From assembly GCA_016903695.1 (NCBI GenBank), contig JADQBB010000026.1:1-63010 (forward strand): a DNA stretch of 63,010 bases, read 5' to 3'. Made by a program: the position numbers and the translations under genes. Each line of letters starts with the position of its first letter. Position 1 is the stretch's first letter. Positions 1 to 7,644 of the stretch are shown one piece after another. Under the pieces are notes generated by a model. That model ran no database searches, was not told the DNA's origin, and saw only the letters and a program-made list of their open reading frames with translations. Source of the stretch: Chlorogloea purpurea SAG 13.99 (GTDB taxonomy: Bacteria > Cyanobacteriota > Cyanobacteriia > Cyanobacteriales > Microcystaceae).

Positions 1-1
1 T

Positions 2-115
2 TGGTTTAACCATTATCACCGTCTTGATAAAGAGCGCGAAAAATTGCCCGAAGTTAGTGAAGCCGCTATTTATGCAGTAATGACTCGTATCATGTTGCGT
101 CGTTTAACGAGCTAA
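2..115 (+). CDS. IS5-family transposase, C-terminal end only
   Basis: The reading frame is already open at the window edge and ends at a TAA at 113-115. The 37 visible residues (WFNHYHRLDKEREKLPEVSE and onward to MLRRLTS) match what I know of the C-terminus of IS5-family DDE transposases, where a conserved Tyr-His-Arg-Leu stretch and the catalytic glutamate helix lie near the end. The DDE core itself is outside the window. An inverted repeat follows directly (117-140), which fits the right end of an insertion sequence. The start of the same kind of gene is at the far end of the window. Family assignment is by motif only. Confidence 0.75.
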   Translation, partial: WFNHYHRLDKEREKLPEVSEAAIYAVMTRIMLRRLTS

Positions 116-116
116 A

Positions 117-140
117 GATTTACTTTATAAATAGGCTCTG
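117..140. repeat. Right terminal inverted repeat of the IS5-type element
   Basis: Reverse-complemented, this stretch reads CAGAGCCTATTTATAAAGTA and so on, and matches the sequence at 62872-62895 (GAGAGGTCATTTATAAAGAA) at about 19 of 23 positions. The core ATTTATAAAG is identical. It sits one base after the transposase stop codon, as expected for an IS end. I saw no convincing target-site duplication between the flanks of the two ends. Confidence 0.7.
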
Positions 141-176
141 ATAGGGCATTATGTATATAACATCCAGCTAAAAGAA

Positions 177-1442
177 TTAGCATCTCTTTCTCAATTTTTC
201 CAATATTTCTTTTTTCAAGCCAGTTGATAACCGGTATTTAAAACTTTCGTGTTCATATGGACTTACTTTTTGCTTAAGCTTCTCTACAACATCAATTAAA
301 TTTTTTAAATCTTGTTTAGTACGGGCTTTCCTAAACATATCCGCAGTTTTTAAATAATAATTTGCGATCACACTAGCTTCTTCCCGTGAAGCTTTATGAT
401 CTCGGTGATAGTGGCGTATTTTATGTGGCATAGATTCAAAGTACAATGCCAGATCGCGCAGTAACGCCAAATCTAGCTCGTCCAAAAAATTTTCTACAAA
501 AGCGATTGGTGGCTCAGAAGACGGATCAAAACGAATGGCTTGAGAAATCTGTCCGACAGGTATTTGTGGTTGCGTTACCAGTCTCAGTTGGTGTAATGCT
601 TCTAACGCTTCACCCGCAGAGGAATAACGGTCAATACGGCGGTAACGCACCATCTTATTCAGTATTTCCGCTAAGTTAGCTGATACGACCTTTCCAGAAA
701 GCCAAACTAGCTCGTTGTTTCCGTCGATACCGACGATCTGACCGTTCGGATGGAGCCACATAATTTCGCCAGTCCTGTCATCTTCCGGGAGTAAAGAGGG
801 ATGCACTCCCGTTAGGGCTTCGATCGCCGTCATCCCCAGAGCATAAATATCACTACTGAAATGGGTTTTTCCCAGGGTTTGCTCCGGGGGGGCGTAGCCT
901 ACTGTATAGATTCTTGAACCGGCGATCGTTGAGGCGTTAGGATTCAGATTGTTTATAATTTTCTCTTTAATGGCTCCGAAGTCTATCAGGATTAATTGAC
1001 CATCACGTTGCCGTCTCATGATGTTATCCGGTTTGATGTCCCGGTGGATAACGCCCTCGTCGTGAATGAAGATCAAAATCTTTAAGATGTCTTCTAATAG
1101 ACCAATTATCTCTTTTTCTTCCCATCTTCGTTGCGGCGATATTTCTTCTCTGAGGGTATTCCCATCGACGAAATCTTGAACCAGATAGAAATGTTCTTCC
1201 GAGTAAGCTTTTAGTTCGGGGATTCGATCGTGAGATCCCAATCGCGCTAAAGTTACGGCCTCCCTGGCGAACAATTCTTTAGCCTTTTCTAAACTACCGG
1301 GGTCGTCTACCTGTAATTGTTTGACGACACAATAAGGTTTACCCGGATATTGTGTATCTTGAGCGAGGTAAGTCTGCCCGAATCCGCCTTTACCTAACTC
1401 TTTAATTACTAGATACCGGCCTTGGAGTAGCTGATTGATCAT
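177..1442 (-). CDS. Serine/threonine protein kinase
   Basis: A Hanks-type kinase of 421 residues that phosphorylates Ser/Thr on protein substrates in the cytoplasm. The catalytic domain fills residues 9-290: glycine loop GKGGFGQTY (17-25), ATP-anchoring lysine in CVVKQL (Lys41), catalytic loop HRDIKPDN (133-140, Asp135), DFG at 154-156 and the APPEQ activation-segment motif. All key residues are present, so it should be active. The last 130 residues have no recognised domain, and there is no membrane segment or attached sensor domain, so it is a soluble kinase. The start at 1442 directly precedes the conserved LLQGRY lead-in usual for cyanobacterial kinases. It stands alone: a transposase end lies downstream and 438 bp of noncoding DNA upstream. 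Target unknown. Confidence 0.9.
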   Translation of the reverse strand: MINQLLQGRYLVIKELGKGGFGQTYLAQDTQYPGKPYCVVKQLQVDDPGSLEKAKELFAREAVTLARLGSHDRIPELKAYSEEHFYLVQDFVDGNTLREEISPQRRWEEKEIIGLLEDILKILIFIHDEGVIHRDIKPDNIMRRQRDGQLILIDFGAIKEKIINNLNPNASTIAGSRIYTVGYAPPEQTLGKTHFSSDIYALGMTAIEALTGVHPSLLPEDDRTGEIMWLHPNGQIVGIDGNNELVWLSGKVVSANLAEILNKMVRYRRIDRYSSAGEALEALHQLRLVTQPQIPVGQISQAIRFDPSSEPPIAFVENFLDELDLALLRDLALYFESMPHKIRHYHRDHKASREEASVIANYYLKTADMFRKARTKQDLKNLIDVVEKLKQKVSPYEHESFKYRLSTGLKKEILEKLRKRC

Positions 1443-1880
1443 GGTGAAGCTTGGATGAACGGTAGTAATACCATCTTTAGATTACCCAAATGAAACCGAA
1501 GGCGAACGATAGAAAAGAATTTTTAGCTTGAGTTTTTGAACTTTTAGCCTTTTGCCTACTTAGCATTCAAGTGAAAGAAGCAAAAAATCTGGAGCAATCG
1601 AGAGCGATCGGTAATTTTAGAACCAAGTTATTGTTTATGTTGTCGAGAGTATTGGTGAGTCGAGGATAGATGGGAAAAAACGTACAACTGAAAAGAGGTT
1701 CTGTCTATAATAGAGGGTTTGGGTACTAGATCGTAAATCTATTCTAAACGATCGGACTTGCTTGAGCCTTTGGGCAAGACCCAAATATCCCCAATTTTTT
1801 TATGTGAAAGTTCTATAAAAAACCTAGCAAGGGGTTGTTAGATATTTCTATTGGTATGCGCAAAACCGATAAACAGGCTC
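1443..1880. other. Noncoding stretch between kinase and RTX protease
   Basis: These 438 bp lie upstream of the kinase and downstream of the protease, both on the minus strand. I see no credible gene, strong hairpin with T-run, or repeat here. It presumably carries the kinase promoter, but no clear -35/-10 pair could be picked. Confidence 0.5.
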
Positions 1881-4436
1881 TCATGTGATTACTATATCAG
1901 TATTAATATTAAAAGCCGATGGTAAATTACTTAAAGTGAGAAATTGCTGATTATTAAAGAACAAGCCGCCGTTGGTTCTGTTGTAGGTAAATTGATTGTT
2001 GGATACTACTCCGAATCCAGTTCTGCTAATCTGAATCTTATCGATTAAGGTAGCGAAATCAGCGATCCGATCGATCCCTTCAGATAACTTGTTGAAGACA
2101 AAGCGATCGTTACCAAGTCCTCCCGTTAACGTGTCATTACCAGCAGCACCGATAAGAGTATCGTTACCAGCAGCACCGTTAATGGCATCGTGACCATCGT
2201 CACCATAAAGGGCATCGTGACCATTATCGCCCCCTATCAGATCATCACCCGCACCGCCGCGTATGAAATCGTTATCATCGCCGCCTGAGAAATTATCATT
2301 CCCATCACCGCCTGCGAGATGATCGTCCCCTGCTTCTCCGTAGAGCCAATCGTTACCAGCATCGCCGTTTAGACTATCGTTACCAGCCCCACCTTCAACG
2401 GTATCGTTGCCATCATTACCATGAAGGAGATCGCTGCCAATTCCGCCACGAATCCAATCATTACCATCACCGCCATAAAGCTGATCGTTACCATCGCCGC
2501 CTGCGAGATGATCGTCCCCTGCTTCTCCGTAGAGCCAATCATCTGCAGCATCGCCGTTAAGACTATCGTTACCAACTCCACCCTTTACGGTATCGTTACC
2601 GGCTCCACCGTAAAGGGCATCGTTACCAGCTCCACCTTCAAGAGTATCGTTGCCATTTCCACCGTCTAAATAATTGTTGCCAGTCCCGCCACGAATCCAA
2701 TCGTTATTATCGCCGCCGTAAAGCCGATCGTTACCATCGCCGCTCGCAAGATGATCATCACCTGCATCTCCATAGAGCCAATCATCACCTACATCGCCGT
2801 TGAGACTATCGTTACCAGCCCCGCCTTCAACGGCATCATTGCCATTATTACCATGAAGGAGATCGTTGCCAGCCCCGCCACGAATCCAATCATTACCATC
2901 ACCGCCGTAAAGCTGATCGTTACCATCGCCGCTCGCAAGATGATCGTCGCCTGCATCCCCGTAAAGCCAATCATCACCTACATCCCCGTTAAGGCTATCG
3001 TTACCAACTCCACCCTTTACGGTATCATTACCGTCTTCTCCAGAAAGGGGATCGTTGCCATTTTCTCCGTCGATGTAATCGTTGCCAGTCCCGCCACGAA
3101 TCCAATCGTTATTATCGCCGCCGTAAAGCTGATCGTTACCAATGCCCCCTGCGAGATGATCGTCACCAGAATCCCCGTAAAGCCAATCATCACCAGCATC
3201 GCCGTTAAGGCTATCGTTACCGTTACCGCCTTTTACAGTATCGTTACCATCTTCTCCAGAAAGGAGGTCATTGCCATTTTCTCCGTTGATGTAATCGTTG
3301 CCAGTCCCGCCACGAATCCAATCGTTGCCATCGCCGCCGTAACAATTATCATTGCCATCATCGCCAGAAAGATGATCGTCGCCTGCATCCCCGTAGAGCC
3401 AATCGTTCCCGGCATAGCCAGGAAGACTATCGTTGCCACCACCGCCATAGAGGGTATCATTGCCGGAACCTCCTAATAGAGCGTCGTTGCCATCCCCTCT
3501 GGTTATAAAGCTACCGGTGAACGTTGTTACTGAACCAACGCCAGAACCATAAAGACTTCGTATACCGTTTATATCATCTTGAAATAAAAAAGTACTTCTA
3601 GGCCCGGAATAGCGACTACCATAAAAAGGGTTCAGAATTGCTGTAACTCCAGATTCATGATCGAGTCCTAAAGCGTGTCCAATTTCATGCACTGCCACTT
3701 CTAATAGATCATATCCGCCTAAAGGACTTGCTTTCCAAGTGTCACCGCTGTCAAAATCCACACTGGTTGCAAATAGACTGCTCCCCGAATAAGAATAATT
3801 AGCCACAGCTAATGTACTTGAATTACCATCAATATAACGAGTTCCAAAGCGTAGTTTAGATGTACTACTATCAACGACTTCTATAAAATTCAGAGGTGCA
3901 TATCGGGTCCATAATGCCAGAGCTTCTCCAATAATTTCTCGAATTTGGGTATTATTCAATCCGCCAGGTAGGTTCCCATTAAGAAGATTACGATAACTAT
4001 AAGTAATAGTCACTGGTCTTCCTAAGCCCCCTAGCTGTGGCCATTTAGGGCCAAGATTGACGAAAGAAATTGTGCTTCTTGATGGGTACATAGTATGGGA
4101 ACTTAGACCGTCATGAAGTGATGAGCCTGGATAACTCGATTCGTGACTCTTGGAATTATCGGTAAGGCTGAATCTAAAATGGGTTGAGTTCAGTTGTGTT
4201 CCGCATAATAAATTATTAATATTATTGTCGAAGGTGGCGGCAGTGTTAGGTGTTGCCGTTGGCGTTCCAAAACTTCTGCTTATATTGGTTGCTGTTAAAT
4301 TAAAAGAATTTTTAGTGGAAACGGGGGGCGGCGTTAGGTTCTGGAGTTTAGGCTCACTAGACGAAATATCTAAATTAGATGTAAATAAATCAATATTATT
4401 ACTTATGTACTTTGCCATGTTTTTATTAAGATTCAT
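1881..4436 (-). CDS. Secreted matrixin-like zinc metalloprotease with RTX repeats
   Basis: An 851-residue predicted extracellular protease. Residues 120-297 form a matrixin/serralysin-type catalytic domain with the zinc site HEIGHALGLDH (250-260: three His ligands and the catalytic Glu251). Residues 312 to about 790 are calcium-binding nonapeptide repeats (GGxGxDxLx), and the last 60 residues are the C-terminal region typical of cyanobacterial RTX proteins exported by type I secretion. No Sec signal peptide is visible, which fits that route. The Met-turn that normally follows the zinc site (ALMYP type) reads AILNP here, so the conserved Met is replaced by Leu. The nonapeptides are organised in higher-order blocks of 7-9 units. 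Met7 is an alternative start. No secretion ATPase is in the window. Substrate unknown. Confidence 0.88.
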   Translation of the reverse strand: MNLNKNMAKYISNNIDLFTSNLDISSSEPKLQNLTPPPVSTKNSFNLTATNISRSFGTPTATPNTAATFDNNINNLLCGTQLNSTHFRFSLTDNSKSHESSYPGSSLHDGLSSHTMYPSRSTISFVNLGPKWPQLGGLGRPVTITYSYRNLLNGNLPGGLNNTQIREIIGEALALWTRYAPLNFIEVVDSSTSKLRFGTRYIDGNSSTLAVANYSYSGSSLFATSVDFDSGDTWKASPLGGYDLLEVAVHEIGHALGLDHESGVTAILNPFYGSRYSGPRSTFLFQDDINGIRSLYGSGVGSVTTFTGSFITRGDGNDALLGGSGNDTLYGGGGNDSLPGYAGNDWLYGDAGDDHLSGDDGNDNCYGGDGNDWIRGGTGNDYINGENGNDLLSGEDGNDTVKGGNGNDSLNGDAGDDWLYGDSGDDHLAGGIGNDQLYGGDNNDWIRGGTGNDYIDGENGNDPLSGEDGNDTVKGGVGNDSLNGDVGDDWLYGDAGDDHLASGDGNDQLYGGDGNDWIRGGAGNDLLHGNNGNDAVEGGAGNDSLNGDVGDDWLYGDAGDDHLASGDGNDRLYGGDNNDWIRGGTGNNYLDGGNGNDTLEGGAGNDALYGGAGNDTVKGGVGNDSLNGDAADDWLYGEAGDDHLAGGDGNDQLYGGDGNDWIRGGIGSDLLHGNDGNDTVEGGAGNDSLNGDAGNDWLYGEAGDDHLAGGDGNDNFSGGDDNDFIRGGAGDDLIGGDNGHDALYGDDGHDAINGAAGNDTLIGAAGNDTLTGGLGNDRFVFNKLSEGIDRIADFATLIDKIQISRTGFGVVSNNQFTYNRTNGGLFFNNQQFLTLSNLPSAFNINTDIVIT
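2230..3480 (-). repeat. RTX-encoding tandem repeats with higher-order period
   Basis: The DNA coding for the calcium-binding repeats is arranged in 27-bp units (9 residues). These are grouped into larger blocks that each begin with WIRGG and contain 8, 8, 7, 9 and 7 units (216, 216, 189, 243 and 189 bp). Neighbouring blocks differ mainly by gain or loss of whole 27-bp units, as expected from unequal recombination or slippage. The composition leaves long open frames on the opposite strand; these are artefacts of the repeat. Confidence 0.85.
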
Positions 4437-5325
4437 ATCAGATTTAAGCCCGAGTTTTAAAATTTATTATTGTTAATATTTACACATATTATGTTTCTCA
4501 AAAGTTTTTATTTTAGATATGAAACTTTAAAGAAAACCAGTTGAAAAATAAAATACTAAGAAAGCAATTATTTAAGTCCAGCACAAATAGGAATCATCCC
4601 AAAATAGATAAAGTTTTTCAAAATATTCCTCTGTAAATATACTATTTGGATGTTTTTTTTGTCTGAAAGAGTGTCAAATAATTAGTTTACTGTTTTTTTT
4701 TACATTTAACACTCCTTTTAATAATATTATATTGTTCGCAATATTGATTAAAATTGCTTATAAATAATGATAATAGGAATTTTTAATCGTTTTAATAGAG
4801 CTAGATATATAACCACCGCCTAAGTACAGGACAAAAAATTAAAAACGGAATGGCCAAATCAACTGAAACCCTTACCCATAAAGGGCTGTGAAGACTTTAC
4901 CTGAAAGCCTTGCCAGAAAAACGTTTCAAGCTTTTTGTCCTGTACTTAGAACCACCGCATCTATTATCCCAATTATTCATATAAAATTTTTGATTCAAAT
5001 TTTAAGAGATCGGCGTAGCGGTGCAAAAACAACTCCAATGCCGCTTGTACCCATATCGGTATCTTGGAGACGTTTTTGCGCTTACCATTCCGCAACAGGT
5101 CGCTCTTGCCAATCATTGGGATCGACCTTCGCTTCTCAAACTTAACCAGCCCCGCCGGAAAGTTGTAAAAAGGTGGTAGGCTTGCCCCTCGGTTTTATCC
5201 CTAAAAAAGATGCTTACTAAGAAAGATCGATTCAAAGGAGGCACCGATGCTGAAAGCAAACAGCCTGGAACTAAAGCAAAATAATCTCTATCTTTAAAGA
5301 AATAAAGAAAGCAAGAAATAAAGAA
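4437..5325. other. Noncoding stretch upstream of RTX protease and parA
   Basis: An 889-bp stretch between the RTX protease (minus) and the partition operon (plus), so it is a divergent promoter region. The first 380 bp are very AT-rich. It contains a 130-bp inverted-repeat element (4820-4949). No gene-like reading frame with family resemblance was seen. Confidence 0.5.
4820..4949. mobile_element. 130-bp MITE-like element with 9-bp target duplication
   Basis: The element starts CTAAGTACAGGACAAAAA (4820-4837) and ends with its exact 18-bp reverse complement (4932-4949). It is flanked on both sides by the identical 9-mer AACCACCGC (4811-4819 and 4950-4958), a target-site duplication. It has no coding capacity, so it is a miniature inverted-repeat transposable element mobilised by some autonomous relative. 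Duplications of 8-12 bp are known for IS4-, ISAs1- and some other families; I cannot assign the family from the ends alone. The interior contains AGGGCTGTGAAGACTTTACC. Confidence 0.9.
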
Positions 5326-5940
5326 ATGTATATTATCGCTGTAACTGGCTATAAAGGCGGTGTCGGCAAAACTATCAGTTCCATTCACATAGCCCGTTTT
5401 CTTTCTAGCTACGGCAGGGTTCTGATCATAGATTCCGATCCGAACCGATCGGTAGAGAAATGGGTCGGAAGATCCGAGTCCCCCCCGCCGTTCAAGGTTA
5501 AAAACGAAAAGTCCGCTCCCGCTCATATTGCCGGAAATGATTTTCTGGTTCTCGATACCCCGGCCCGCCCTGACAGTAGCGAACTGAAAGAGATAAGCCA
5601 AGAGGCAAAGCTGACCATTCTGCCCTGCGTCCCCGATGCCATCAGCCTTGACCCGATGCTTCAGATGTTTCACGATCTATCGAACGGTGCCAACTATCGA
5701 GTTTTAATCTCTATAGCGCCTCCCTATCCTTCAAAATCAGCGGACGAATTAAGACAGGTGCTAGAGGAAAACAAAATTGAGGTTTTTAAAGGACAAATCC
5801 GGCGATCGTCATCGATCGTGAAAGCGATCGATTTAGGGGTTACGGTAGCCGAGATGAGCGGACGCGATCGTATTCCCTGGCAGGACTATCAGGCGATCGG
5901 AAAGGAAATATTGGAGGCGATAAATTATGGGAAGGCTTAG
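5326..5940 (+). CDS. parA: ParA-family partition ATPase (first of three)
   Basis: A 204-residue Walker-type ATPase with the deviant Walker A motif KGGVGKT at residues 11-17 and the switch-like sequence VLIIDSDPNRS soon after, typical of small ParA/ParF proteins that segregate low-copy plasmids. The short length, without an N-terminal HTH domain, puts it in the ParF-like (type Ib) group, which works with a small ribbon-helix-helix centromere binder. Such a gene follows at once and overlaps it by 14 nt (5927), so they form an operon. The start ATG at 5326 follows an A-rich stretch (AAGAAATAAAGAA) with only a weak ribosome site. Role by family: DNA-dependent ATP hydrolysis driving plasmid partition. 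Confidence 0.9.
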   Translation: MYIIAVTGYKGGVGKTISSIHIARFLSSYGRVLIIDSDPNRSVEKWVGRSESPPPFKVKNEKSAPAHIAGNDFLVLDTPARPDSSELKEISQEAKLTILPCVPDAISLDPMLQMFHDLSNGANYRVLISIAPPYPSKSADELRQVLEENKIEVFKGQIRRSSSIVKAIDLGVTVAEMSGRDRIPWQDYQAIGKEILEAINYGKA

Positions 5941-6151
5941 TAAGGTATTCGACTCGGCAAAAGATAATACACCATTAGATGACGAAAGCAAGAAAGCAAG
6001 AAGTAACGAATTCGTTAACATTAATTTTAAGGTGGATATTGAAACAAAGCGAAAAATTAGGGAATACGCAGCAAAACACGACAAATCCCTCAAGGAAGTT
6101 TTTGAGGCAGCGATCGATTTTTATATAGAGAATCATCCGGGTAAGGACTAA
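5927..6151 (+). CDS. Small ribbon-helix-helix partition partner (ParG-like)
   Basis: A 74-residue basic protein. The C-terminal half (about residues 28-70: FVNINFKVDIETKRKIREYA then a second helix) has the beta-strand/helix/helix pattern of ribbon-helix-helix dimers, while the N-terminal 25 residues look flexible, as in ParG-type proteins whose tail stimulates ParF. It overlaps the parA gene by 14 nt, so translation is likely coupled. Expected job: bind the centromere-like site and autoregulate the operon. The site itself is not obvious; the 889-bp region upstream of parA is the natural place to look. Family placement is by pattern and context. Confidence 0.75.
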   Translation: MGRLSKVFDSAKDNTPLDDESKKARSNEFVNINFKVDIETKRKIREYAAKHDKSLKEVFEAAIDFYIENHPGKD

Positions 6152-6243
6152 AAAACTGCCCTCTTGCGGGGCGCGTAACGTGCCTTTGGCATCACTCCCT
6201 TACTGTGCAGTACACAAAAGCTGTATCAAAAAAAGTATAGGCT

Positions 6244-6346
6244 AATTAGTACATTGAAAAGTGCAAAAATACTAATTTCTAGAATGCTTATCCCATATAG
6301 GTTTCAGCCAAGGGCATAACTTTCTGTACGATTGCTCATTTACCCC
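6244..6346 (-). repeat. Dispersed 103-bp repeat, copy 1 (inverted)
   Basis: Reverse-complemented, this matches 9680-9782 over its full 103 bp: GGGGTAAATGAGCAATCGTA at one end, GGTAAGCATTCTA-like in the middle and AATGTACTAATT at the other end. A third diverged copy is at 54982-55088 and a partial one near 33714. Copies 1 and 2 face each other and enclose the candidate replication module. No coding capacity. Confidence 0.85.
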
Positions 6347-6438
6347 ATTCTCTTTAAATTTACGGGATTGAGGATAATAGTTTTATCCCCGGCGCGGTTG
6401 CCGGGTTTTCAAATCACATATACAAGAACTATAGCAAA

Positions 6439-6750
6439 ATGAGTCAGACTTCGATAACCGTAACCTATGACATTAAAGAACTATTCACAAACCTGGAAAA
6501 GAAAATAGACGATCGCTTTGACAAGCTAGACAATCGCTTGGATAGGCTAGAATCTGAAGTCAAAGAAATAAAAACTGATCTAGCTGGAGTTAAGGGGGAT
6601 ATAAAAGCTCTGACCACCGAAGTAACCACAATCAAAACAGATGTTAACGACTTGAAAGGCTCACAGCGTTATCAGATATGGGCTTTGATCGGAATATTGG
6701 CTACTGGTGTTATTGGTCTTTTGTGGCGTTCATTCACCATCAAACCATAG
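6439..6750 (+). CDS. Small coiled-coil protein with C-terminal membrane anchor
   Basis: A 103-residue protein of unknown function. Residues 14-78 form a heptad-rich coiled coil (KIDDRFDKLDNRLDRLESEV and onward), followed by one hydrophobic segment near residues 80-96 (ALIGILATGVIGLLW) and a short basic tail, so it is predicted to be a membrane-anchored oligomer. Proteins of this shape are common in cyanobacteria and phages (XhlA-like), but I cannot assign a job. It lies between an inverted 103-bp repeat and the TTTGCTAGGG hairpins, on the opposite strand to the candidate replication genes. No clear ribosome site precedes the ATG. Confidence 0.65.
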   Translation: MSQTSITVTYDIKELFTNLEKKIDDRFDKLDNRLDRLESEVKEIKTDLAGVKGDIKALTTEVTTIKTDVNDLKGSQRYQIWALIGILATGVIGLLWRSFTIKP

Positions 6751-6784
6751 CAATCTCAACAAGATATTTCTGCCCCGATAGTCT

Positions 6785-6883
6785 CCTCAACTTTGCTAGG
6801 GACTATTTTTAGATAAGCCCTAGCAAACCAGATCATACCCTCAACTTTGCTAGGGACTATTTTTAGATAAGCCCTAGCAAACC
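6785..6883. repeat. Two 45-bp repeats, each an inverted TTTGCTAGGG / CCCTAGCAAA pair
   Basis: Two near-identical 45-bp copies start at 6785 and 6839 (period 54 bp). Each contains TTTGCTAGGG (6792-6801 in copy 1) and its exact reverse complement CCCTAGCAAA (6818-6827) around a 16-nt loop. No T-run follows on either strand, so they are not simple terminators. The same TTTGCTAGGG(A)CTAT word recurs at 7324-7404 (three times) and 9615-9635, which points to a protein-binding iteron set for the neighbouring candidate initiator. Confidence 0.8.
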
Positions 6884-6900
6884 TCGCGGCGAGTTCGGTT

Positions 6901-7644
6901 TTAAAAAGAAGCCAAATAATCCTGATATTCCTTAGCAACGAGGTCAGCTTGAGGAGAATGGATCGCCGCAAGTATTTCGAGAATTGGTCTATTGGCGGAA
7001 TCGAGAGATTTGATCAAATCGACCTTCTCGTTGCTGAGATATACCGATCGCTTCTTACCGCCAAATTTAACCTGATAACTAACTTGGGGGTATTTTTTAC
7101 CGTACTTGCCTTTACTGGCGTAGGACGTAATAAAAGTGCCAGAACCTTCTCCCTTGGGCCTGCGTTTCTTGGCGGGTCGTATCTCTGTAGCCTTATTATG
7201 GTTGGCGGAGATGTTGGACAGCTCCGTACAGGCGGCCCGCAAGTATAAAGCCGTTGCTGGTTGTAATCTCTCAGATGTATGTCCTGCTAAGGAGTCGTCG
7301 CACCGGATTATCCCAGGTTGACGAGTGCTAGGGACTATCTCATCCTGATCTTTGCTAGGGACTATCTCATCTTGATCTTTGCTAGGGACTATCTCAAAAA
7401 TAGTTGGGTTTGGTTCAGCCAGATCGGATTGCTTCCGCCCCCGCTTGGCAGAGGTTTGATGGGCGCATAGCCAGAGGTAAGGCGATCGGTACTTATTAAT
7501 ATCGGTTATCGGGATTTTTAAGACGATACCATCATTACTCACGAGCGATCGATTAGCTGTAGTCTCGGAATAAGTAAAAGACCAGCGCCGACCAGCCACG
7601 GTGAAATTTTGCGGCTCATACCAAGAATTAAAGTTGGAAGTCAT
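6901..7644 (-). CDS. Hypothetical protein in the candidate replication operon
   Basis: A 247-residue protein I do not recognise. Its start overlaps the end of the upstream HTH gene by 17 nt, so the two are co-transcribed. Residues 1-70 are mixed and fold-like, residues 85-108 contain a repeated nonapeptide EIVPSKDQD, which is the translation of a 27-bp iteron-like DNA repeat, and residues 155-210 are rich in Lys/Arg/Gly/Tyr (KKRRPKGEGSGTF) and look like a small beta-rich DNA-binding region. The basic segment resembles the AP2-like or integrase-arm type of DNA-binding module, which is speculation. Its position suggests a role in replication or control of the module. Confidence 0.6.
   Translation of the reverse strand: MTSNFNSWYEPQNFTVAGRRWSFTYSETTANRSLVSNDGIVLKIPITDINKYRSPYLWLCAHQTSAKRGRKQSDLAEPNPTIFEIVPSKDQDEIVPSKDQDEIVPSTRQPGIIRCDDSLAGHTSERLQPATALYLRAACTELSNISANHNKATEIRPAKKRRPKGEGSGTFITSYASKGKYGKKYPQVSYQVKFGGKKRSVYLSNEKVDLIKSLDSANRPILEILAAIHSPQADLVAKEYQDYLASF
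7324..7404 (-). repeat. Three 27-bp iteron-like repeats inside a coding region
   Basis: Three tandem 27-bp units start at 7324, 7351 and 7378, with the shared core TGCTAGGGACTATCTCA. They are in frame in the minus-strand gene and encode EIVPSKDQD-type repeats. The core is the same as in the hairpins at 6785-6883 and at 9615. Because the DNA word, rather than the peptide, is what recurs outside the gene, the DNA is likely the functional entity. Confidence 0.8.

Noticed and set aside
446..679. Plus-strand ORF inside the kinase gene
   Set aside because: Shadow of the kinase frame with no ribosome site.
2751..3476. 241-residue gene antisense to the RTX protease
   Set aside because: It is the complement of the 27-bp repeats and has Ile/Val/Thr/Ala-only composition; the sense protein explains the openness.
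6785..6883. TTTGCTAGGG hairpins as transcription terminators
   Set aside because: The loops are 16 nt and no T-run follows on either strand; the same word occurs in other contexts without its inverted partner.
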